From: an uncultured Bacteroidota bacterium
GTDB lineage: Bacteria; Bacteroidota; Bacteroidia; Flavobacteriales; Flavobacteriaceae
Direction of reading: 5' to 3'
DNA length: 6,773 bases
Assembly (NCBI GenBank): GCA_903819815.1
Contig: CAIJFC010000103.1
Span: forward strand, 1 to 6,773
The notes under the pieces were generated by a model that was given only the letters and a program-made list of their open reading frames with translations, searched no databases and had not been told where the DNA came from. Shown in pieces: positions 5,937 through 6,773 of the stretch. How positions within the stretch are numbered: the stretch's first letter is position 1; each line of letters begins with the position of its first letter. Position numbers and translations under genes: made by a program.

Positions 5937-6722
5937 TTAATACCCTCCGGTATATCCTTTCATGATTCCACGAGACGAATTTCTAATAAAATCTAGGATT
6001 TCATCACGTTCTGTGGTTGCTTCCATTTCGGCTTCGATAATTCCGATAGCTTGTGTGGTGTTGTAATTTTTTTGATAAAGAATTCTATATATTTCTTGAA
6101 TTTCTCTAATTTTTTCTGTTGTAAAACCTCTGCGTCTCAATCCAACTGAATTGATTCCAACATAAGACAAAGGTTCTTTTGCAGCTTTTGTATAAGGCGG
6201 CACGTCTTTTCGAACCAAAGAACCACCCGAAATCATCGCATGATCGCCAATATGAATAAATTGATGAATCGCAGCCAAACCACCGATAATTGCATAATCA
6301 CCTACAATAACGTGTCCTGCCAAAGCGACACCATTCACAATAATTGCGTTATCACCGATGTGGCAATCATGGGCAATATGCGCCGTTGCCATAACTAAAC
6401 AGTTTTTTCCAATGGTAGTTTGTCCCGATGCGATAGTACCACGATTAATGGTAACACATTCGCGAATAGTCGAATTATCGCCAATAATGGCCAAAGAATC
6501 CTCTCCTCCAAATTTCAAATCCTGAGGAACTGCAGCAATTACTGCTCCAGGGAAGATGTTACAATTTTTTCCAATTCGTGCGCCTTCCATAATGGTTACA
6601 TTGGATCCAATCCAAGTTCCATCGCCAATAATGACATTATTATGGATGGTTGTAAAAGGTTCGATAACCACATTTTTGGCAATTTTTGCTCCTGGATGAA
6701 CGTAGGCTAATGGTTGATTCAT
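5937..6722 (-). CDS. lpxA: Acyl-ACP--UDP-N-acetylglucosamine O-acyltransferase
   Basis: LpxA catalyses the first step of lipid A synthesis, moving a 3-hydroxyacyl chain from acyl carrier protein to the 3-OH of UDP-GlcNAc in the cytoplasm. The protein has 261 residues, the usual LpxA length. Residues 8-180 are hexapeptide repeats of a left-handed beta-helix trimer. FPGAVIAAVPQDLKFGGEDS (57-76) and TIRECVTINRGT (85-96) are LpxA signatures. The catalytic histidine is expected to be His118 in ATAHIAHDCHIG, and IHQFIHIGDHAMISGGSLVRKDVPPY (152-177) closes the active site. A C-terminal helical domain follows (about 196-261, with VGLRRRGFTTEKIREIQEIYR). The ATG at 6722 gives the standard start (MNQPLAYVHPGAKI) 14 bp after the stop of the upstream gene, so the two are co-transcribed. 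Acyl-chain length preference cannot be read reliably by eye. Confidence 0.97.
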   Translation of the reverse strand: MNQPLAYVHPGAKIAKNVVIEPFTTIHNNVIIGDGTWIGSNVTIMEGARIGKNCNIFPGAVIAAVPQDLKFGGEDSLAIIGDNSTIRECVTINRGTIASGQTTIGKNCLVMATAHIAHDCHIGDNAIIVNGVALAGHVIVGDYAIIGGLAAIHQFIHIGDHAMISGGSLVRKDVPPYTKAAKEPLSYVGINSVGLRRRGFTTEKIREIQEIYRILYQKNYNTTQAIGIIEAEMEATTERDEILDFIRNSSRGIMKGYTGGY

Positions 6723-6736
6723 AAGTTCTTATATTA

Positions 6737-6773
6737 TTATTTTTTGGCAATTTGAGCCATTAATTCTGAGATC
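6737..6773 (-). CDS. C-terminal tail of an upstream gene, probably lpxC/fabZ bifunctional enzyme (partial)
   Basis: Reading the minus strand from the right edge, the frame starting at 6772 gives ISELMAQIAKK and then TAA at 6739-6737, 14 bp before the lpxA start. Only 11 residues are visible, so the identity rests on position and a weak match to the 'ELMAQI' ending seen in the FabZ half of Bacteroidota LpxC/FabZ fusion proteins. Those proteins combine UDP-3-O-acyl-GlcNAc deacetylase and 3-hydroxyacyl-ACP dehydratase and usually precede lpxA. That the segment is coding is likely, since the frame ends cleanly just before lpxA and no other start or promoter is seen. Confidence 0.6.
   Translation of the reverse strand, partial: ISELMAQIAKK

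Noticed and set aside
6420..6710. 96-codon plus-strand open frame opposite lpxA.
   Set aside because: Its Asn/Ser-rich translation is the antisense echo of hexapeptide repeats in lpxA.

Overview
The window looks like chromosome from a member of the Bacteroidota, most likely a Flavobacterium-type Flavobacteriaceae. The DNA is AT-rich. One secreted protein ends in a type IX secretion (T9SS) type A sorting domain. Start codons are preceded by A-rich stretches rather than clear Shine-Dalgarno sites. One promoter fits the Bacteroidota TAnnTTTG element, and the gene order around lpxA resembles what I remember from flavobacteria.

Left part, plus strand (1-2466): a nearly complete di-heme cytochrome c peroxidase/MauG-family gene, cut by the window's left edge, is followed 70 bp later by a secreted YHYH-domain protein with a T9SS sorting domain. 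Both are exported and read in the same direction, so they may form a small redox or metal-related module. A strong, probably bidirectional terminator (2471-2503) separates this module from everything to the right.

Middle, minus strand (2522-3928): a small unrecognised protein with GIY-YIG-like features and a degenerate active site is followed by a minus-strand terminator and then sucD, the succinyl-CoA ligase alpha subunit. sucD has its own Bacteroidota-type promoter just upstream.

Right part, minus strand (4017-6773): a compact run transcribed right to left. It holds the last codons of a gene that is probably lpxC/fabZ, then lpxA, efp, an LpxD-family acyltransferase and an NTF2/SnoaL-like small protein. 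Gaps are 14, 41, 17 and 2 bp. LpxA and LpxD are acyltransferases of lipid A biosynthesis built on left-handed beta-helix hexapeptide repeats. efp supplies the translation factor for polyproline stalls.

Most of the window is ordinary housekeeping DNA. The parts most worth a second look are the MauG-like/YHYH pair, the degenerate GIY-YIG-like protein, and the LpxD-family protein with its tightly coupled NTF2-like partner. No RNA genes, CRISPR arrays, insertion sequences or stretches over 300 bp without a gene were seen.
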